Notes under the pieces: generated by a model
What the model was told of the DNA's origin: nothing
Database searches by the model: none
What the model saw: only the letters and a program-made list of their open reading frames with translations
Program-made: the position numbers and the translations under genes
Shown: positions 15,911-17,345 of the stretch, piece by piece
Numbering within the stretch: the stretch's first letter is position 1
Layout: every line of letters begins with the position of its first letter
From: an uncultured Bacillota bacterium
GTDB taxonomy: Bacteria; Bacillota_I; Bacilli_A; RFN20; CAG-826
Reading direction: 5' to 3'
NCBI GenBank assembly: GCA_946623775.1
Contig: CAMORJ010000024.1
Location: 1-17,345 of the forward strand
Length of the DNA: 17,345 nucleotides

Positions 15911-16381
15911 ATGAAATCCTTGCCCCCTCTTCAGTGGAGTCGTCTGAAGCATCCTCCGATATTGTCATTGCTCATCGCTTCGATTCTGGCGTTTTCGCTT
16001 GGCATCGCTTCGTTTATCGATAATATAGCGGAGGTTTATGTGTTCTTCGATCTTTCGCTATTCTCGGGAATCGTGAGGGTCGTTTTCCTGGTCGTTTGCC
16101 TGTTCATCAATTTCGGTTGCGGCTTCTTCGGGTTCTATAACGCATTATCGGGCCGCTTCCCGAAATACGTCGAGATCTTCCACTGGATGGAATTCGTCCT
16201 CATCTTCACCTCGGTCGCCGATGCTTTGACCGAAATCACGACCATAGGCTTCTTCGATGCCTTCGGCGGCGTTCCGGGCTTTGCCATCGCGATGGCGGAG
16301 GTCATCAACCTCATCGCCTATACCATCGCCGCGGAGCTGACCGAGCGAATAGACAAGAAAGCCGCGCTTGAGTCGAAATGA
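15911..16381 (+). CDS. Small four-helix membrane protein, function unknown
   Basis: I do not recognise this protein. It has 156 residues with four hydrophobic segments at about 15-36, 55-78, 88-107 and 122-142, a basic N-terminus (RLKH) and a short charged C-terminal tail (ELTERIDKKAALESK). This topology would place both ends in the cytoplasm. A Gly/Phe/Cys-rich stretch (NFGCGFFGFYNALSG) sits at the end of helix 2. It begins 25 bases after birA and seems to have its own leaderless promoter, so membership in the decarboxylase operon is doubtful. The codon usage resembles that of neighbouring genes and supports a real gene. Confidence 0.75.
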   Translation: MKSLPPLQWSRLKHPPILSLLIASILAFSLGIASFIDNIAEVYVFFDLSLFSGIVRVVFLVVCLFINFGCGFFGFYNALSGRFPKYVEIFHWMEFVLIFTSVADALTEITTIGFFDAFGGVPGFAIAMAEVINLIAYTIAAELTERIDKKAALESK

Positions 16382-16401
16382 CTCTTCTCCGCGAAAGCGG
16401 A
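16370..16401 (+). repeat. Two adjacent hairpins across the end of the membrane-protein gene
   Basis: GAGTC-GAAAT-GACTC (16370-16384) spans the stop codon, and TCCGC-GAAA-GCGGA (16388-16401) with a GNRA loop follows. Neither is followed by a T-run. They could be a weak, U-poor terminator or an mRNA 3'-end stabiliser before the tRNA promoter. Confidence 0.4.
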
Positions 16402-16407
16402 AACGCA

Positions 16408-16413
16408 TATAAT
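16408..16413 (+). promoter_or_regulatory. Probable -10 box of the tRNA operon
   Basis: A perfect TATAAT lies 27 bases before the tRNA-Ile. The -35 region at 17 bp (TTCTCC, 16385-16390) is poor. A small hairpin GCTGC-CTA-GCAGC (16420-16432) begins at the expected transcription start and would form the tRNA precursor leader. Confidence 0.45.
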
Positions 16414-16440
16414 TAGCAGGCTGCCTAGCAGCATATAAAC

Positions 16441-16517
16441 GGTCCATTATCTCAATTGGTTAGAGAGCACGACTTATAATCGTGAGGTTCGGTGTTCAAG
16501 CCACCGATGGACCACCA
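16441..16517 (+). tRNA. tRNA-Ile with anticodon UAU
   Basis: A full cloverleaf can be drawn. Acceptor GGTCCAT pairs perfectly with ATGGACC. The D arm is TCTC/GAGA with a GG-containing loop. The anticodon stem is CACGA/TCGTG with loop CTTATAA, putting UAU at 34-36 (16475-16477). The T arm is CGGTG/CACCG with loop TTCAAGC; the discriminator is A and the CCA is encoded. UAU reads the AUA isoleucine codon. Most bacteria instead use tRNA-Ile(CAU) with lysidine made by TilS; whether that pair exists elsewhere in the genome cannot be seen. Confidence 0.95.
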
Positions 16518-16520
16518 AGC

Positions 16521-16612
16521 GGAGGCGTACCCAAGCGGCTGAAGGGGTCGGTCTTGAAAACCGATAGAGGGGTTTCGCCCCTGCCAGAGTTCGAATCTCT
16601 GCGCCTCCGCCA
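16521..16612 (+). tRNA. tRNA-Ser with anticodon UGA
   Basis: A class II tRNA. Acceptor GGAGGCG pairs with CGCCTCC; the D stem is CCC/GGG; the anticodon stem TCGGT/ACCGA encloses CTTGAAA, giving UGA (16555-16557), which reads UCA. A long variable arm (GGGG-TTTCG-CCCC), T arm CAGAG/CTCTG with TTCGAAT, discriminator G and an encoded CCA complete it. It starts three bases after tRNA-Ile, so both are cut from one transcript. Confidence 0.97.
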
Positions 16613-16625
16613 TCAACGACTAATG

Positions 16626-16656
16626 CGTTCCTGACTTAATTATCAGGAACGTTTTT
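16626..16656 (+). terminator. Rho-independent terminator of the tRNA operon
   Basis: CGTTCCTGA (16626-16634) pairs perfectly with TCAGGAACG (16643-16651) across an 8-base loop and is followed by TTTTT. It ends the tRNA-Ile/tRNA-Ser transcript. Confidence 0.92.
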
Positions 16657-16657
16657 A

Positions 16658-16933
16658 GATTTCATTCAAGTTCGACTCGATTCAACCAATGATGCCGTTT
16701 GGCTAGACGCCAATCAGATTGCACGTCTGTTTGATGCTCAAAGATCGGCAATCGCCATGCACATTGAAAATGCCCTCCGCACCAGAGAGCTGGATTCCTC
16801 AACCTGTTCCGTTTTGGAACAAGTTTGTTTCAAAGATGCTCGATAGGTCTCAAGCAATATTTCCTTCTATAACTTAGGGGTGATTACCATCGTTGGCTAT
16901 CGCGTTAATTCCAAGCGGGGGAGTCGTTTTTAA
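16658..16933 (+). pseudogene. Remnant of a RhuM-family gene
   Basis: Translating from 16658 in one frame gives VRLDSTNDAVWLDANQIARL, then LFDAQRSAIAMHI and RELDSSTCSVLEQV, the typical N-terminal domain of RhuM (virulence RhuM / DNA-binding) proteins. It runs to an in-frame TAG at 16844-16846. The same frame then continues with ISFYNLGVITIVGYRVNSKR, the next conserved RhuM block (YNLD.IISVGYRVNSKRGTQF), and ends at TAA 16931. The TAG replaces the Gln of the usual RQV, a single C-to-T change. No start codon is available upstream; the first 10-20 residues are replaced by the tRNA terminator. The large C-terminal part is absent. RhuM genes are typical cargo of mobile islands, so this is probably the scar of an element inserted beside tRNA-Ser. 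Confidence 0.85.
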
Positions 16934-16976
16934 AAGTCTAAAAACAAAAAGGATTCCCACTAGGCGATAGCCGAAC
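16892..16976. repeat. Long imperfect palindrome over the 3' end of the RhuM remnant
   Basis: GGCTATCGC (16895-16903) and GCGATAGCC (16964-16972) are exact inverted copies, extended by GTT/AAC across a one-base bulge. Inside, GGGGGAGTC faces GGATTCCC with G-U pairs, and a perfect hairpin GTTTTTA-AAAGTC-TAAAAAC (16926-16945) lies at the centre. It could be an element end or an RNA fold. Confidence 0.55.
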
Positions 16977-17014
16977 TACCACGGGTGAATCCGCCATTAT
17001 GAAACCATAAGCGA

Positions 17015-17058
17015 TTTTAAAAAGCAATGCTTTACGGGAAACCATGGCCTTTTTAAAA
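17015..17058. repeat. 10-bp inverted repeat with a competing inner hairpin
   Basis: TTTTAAAAAG (17015-17024) and CTTTTTAAAA (17049-17058) are exact inverted copies. The left arm also overlaps AAAGC-AAT-GCTTT (17021-17033), so two mutually exclusive folds are possible. No nearby reading frame identifies it as an attenuator. Confidence 0.5.
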
Positions 17059-17118
17059 CAATAGGGGAAAACTATACGAACAAAACTACTGTTTAGAACA
17101 TTGAAATCGGTTTAAACA

Positions 17119-17152
17119 TGGTCGAATTCGACCAGTTTGAAAGCGAAACTGG
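17119..17152. repeat. 16-bp perfect palindrome overlapping a second stem-loop
   Basis: TGGTCGAATTCGACCA (17119-17134) is a perfect palindrome. Its last three bases start a second perfect stem, CCAGTTT (17132-17138) with AAACTGG (17146-17152). The overlap of the arms means the two folds compete, or that the site is a protein-binding palindrome. Confidence 0.6.
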
Positions 17153-17216
17153 AAGAAACTCGCTTGTCATGACGCCTTCAAAGTGGATAAGAGAAACGAA
17201 CGCGTTCGGTTTTAAT

Positions 17217-17247
17217 CCGCAACGTTTTGCTACGCAATGTGGTTTTT
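17217..17247 (+). terminator. Possible terminator before the epimerase gene
   Basis: CCGCA (17217-17221) pairs with TGTGG (17238-17242, one G-U) around an inner TTGC-TAC-GCAA stem, followed by five T residues. The left-side bulge makes the stem weaker than a canonical terminator. An alternative stem at 17183-17220 competes for the first bases. Confidence 0.35.
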
Positions 17248-17274
17248 GAGGCACAAACCAGTTATCATTATGAA
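17246..17274 (+). promoter_or_regulatory. Possible promoter of the epimerase gene
   Basis: TTGAGG (17246-17251) and TATGAA (17269-17274) are 17 bp apart. Both hexamers are imperfect. Transcription would start near 17281, just before the GAGGG ribosome site at 17285-17289. Confidence 0.3.
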
Positions 17275-17295
17275 AATTCTCAAAGAGGGACTTTT

Positions 17296-17345
17296 ATGTC
17301 AAAGAAACTTATGATCGTCGGCGGAACCGGATTCCTTGGTTTTTA
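17296..17345 (+). CDS. Start of a probable NAD(P)-dependent epimerase/dehydratase (partial)
   Basis: Only the first 16 codons are present, cut by the window end. The peptide begins MSKKLMIVGGTGFLG, a beta strand followed by the GxxGxxG nucleotide-binding loop of extended short-chain dehydrogenases such as sugar-nucleotide epimerases or NDUFA9-like proteins. GAGGG lies 6 bases before the ATG. The specific substrate cannot be judged from this fragment. Confidence 0.8.
   Translation, partial: MSKKLMIVGGTGFLGF

Larger units (their letters stand above)
16934..17295. other. Gene-free, hairpin-dense stretch
   Basis: I see no credible gene in these roughly 360 bases, which are AT-richer than the rest and have no coding pattern in any frame. 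Inverted repeats follow one another: CGC-(CA)-TTATG-AAAC-CATAA-GCG (16992-17013), TTTTAAAAAG/CTTTTTAAAA (17015-17058), a 16-bp palindrome (17119-17134), CCAGTTT/AAACTGG (17132-17152) and an imperfect stem at 17183-17220, then a terminator-like end at 17247. GAAACCAT is repeated directly at 17001 and 17038. The stretch may encode a structured RNA or be decayed mobile-element DNA; the sequence alone does not decide. Confidence 0.4.

Noticed and set aside
16844..16846. In-frame TAG in the RhuM remnant read as a recoded or suppressed codon
   Set aside because: The remnant also lacks a start and its C-terminal part, and another stop follows at 16931, so simple decay explains it.
16626..17345. Attachment-site repeat of the tRNA-Ser 3' end
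   Set aside because: No second copy of the T-arm/acceptor sequence is found downstream in the window. The only shared word, AACGTTTT at 16648 and 17221, is too short.
1..17345. CRISPR arrays or intact insertion sequences
   Set aside because: No regularly spaced direct repeats and no transposase reading frame were found.

Overview
The window looks like a chromosomal segment of a Bacillota-type bacterium, probably an anaerobic, gut- or rumen-like member of the Bacilli or a relative of the Mollicutes; this placement is inference. Supporting it: a DnaB/DnaI helicase-loader pair (a Bacilli trait), a DnaE of the B. subtilis type, Shine-Dalgarno sites of AAGGAG type, and a tRNA-Ile with a UAU anticodon, a rarity known from some Mollicutes. 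TGA ends three genes here and Trp is TGG throughout, so the UGA=Trp code of Mycoplasma is not used.

Layout. (1) 1-207: leader with a cluster of DnaA-box-like TGTGGAAAA motifs and a promoter. (2) 208-2355, plus strand: dnaB-dnaI, which load the replicative helicase. (3) 2352-9385, minus strand: dnaE, polA and a single ORF joining MutM (Fpg) to CoaE, closely spaced and probably one operon; it meets dnaI tail-to-tail with overlapping stop codons. (4) 9386-9479: a divergent promoter region in which both flanking genes look leaderless. (5) 9480-10022: bioY, a biotin transporter component, with its own terminator. (6) 10243-15885: a tight six-gene operon pckA-oadA-oadG-biotin carrier-oadB-birA, encoding ATP-forming PEP carboxykinase, a complete sodium-pumping oxaloacetate decarboxylase, and the biotin ligase that activates it. 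(7) 15911-16381: a small four-helix membrane protein of unknown function. (8) 16441-16612: tRNA-Ile(UAU) and tRNA-Ser(UGA), followed by a clear terminator. (9) 16658-16933: a decayed RhuM-family pseudogene abutting the tRNA terminator. (10) 16934-17295: gene-free, AT-richer DNA packed with inverted repeats. (11) 17296 to the end: the first codons of a probable NAD-dependent epimerase.

How the parts work together. Replication and repair genes fill the left half. The right half is a metabolic module: PEP + CO2 + ADP could give oxaloacetate + ATP (PckA), and oxaloacetate could then give pyruvate + CO2 with sodium export (OadABG plus carrier). The pair would replace the pyruvate kinase step while also building a sodium gradient. 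BioY imports the biotin and BirA attaches it to the carrier.

Most notable items: the MutM-CoaE fusion, tRNA-Ile(UAU), the PckA/Oad energy module with helically phased repeats before its promoter, the DnaA-box cluster before dnaB, the recurrent leaderless starts, and the RhuM remnant plus structured DNA beside the tRNAs.
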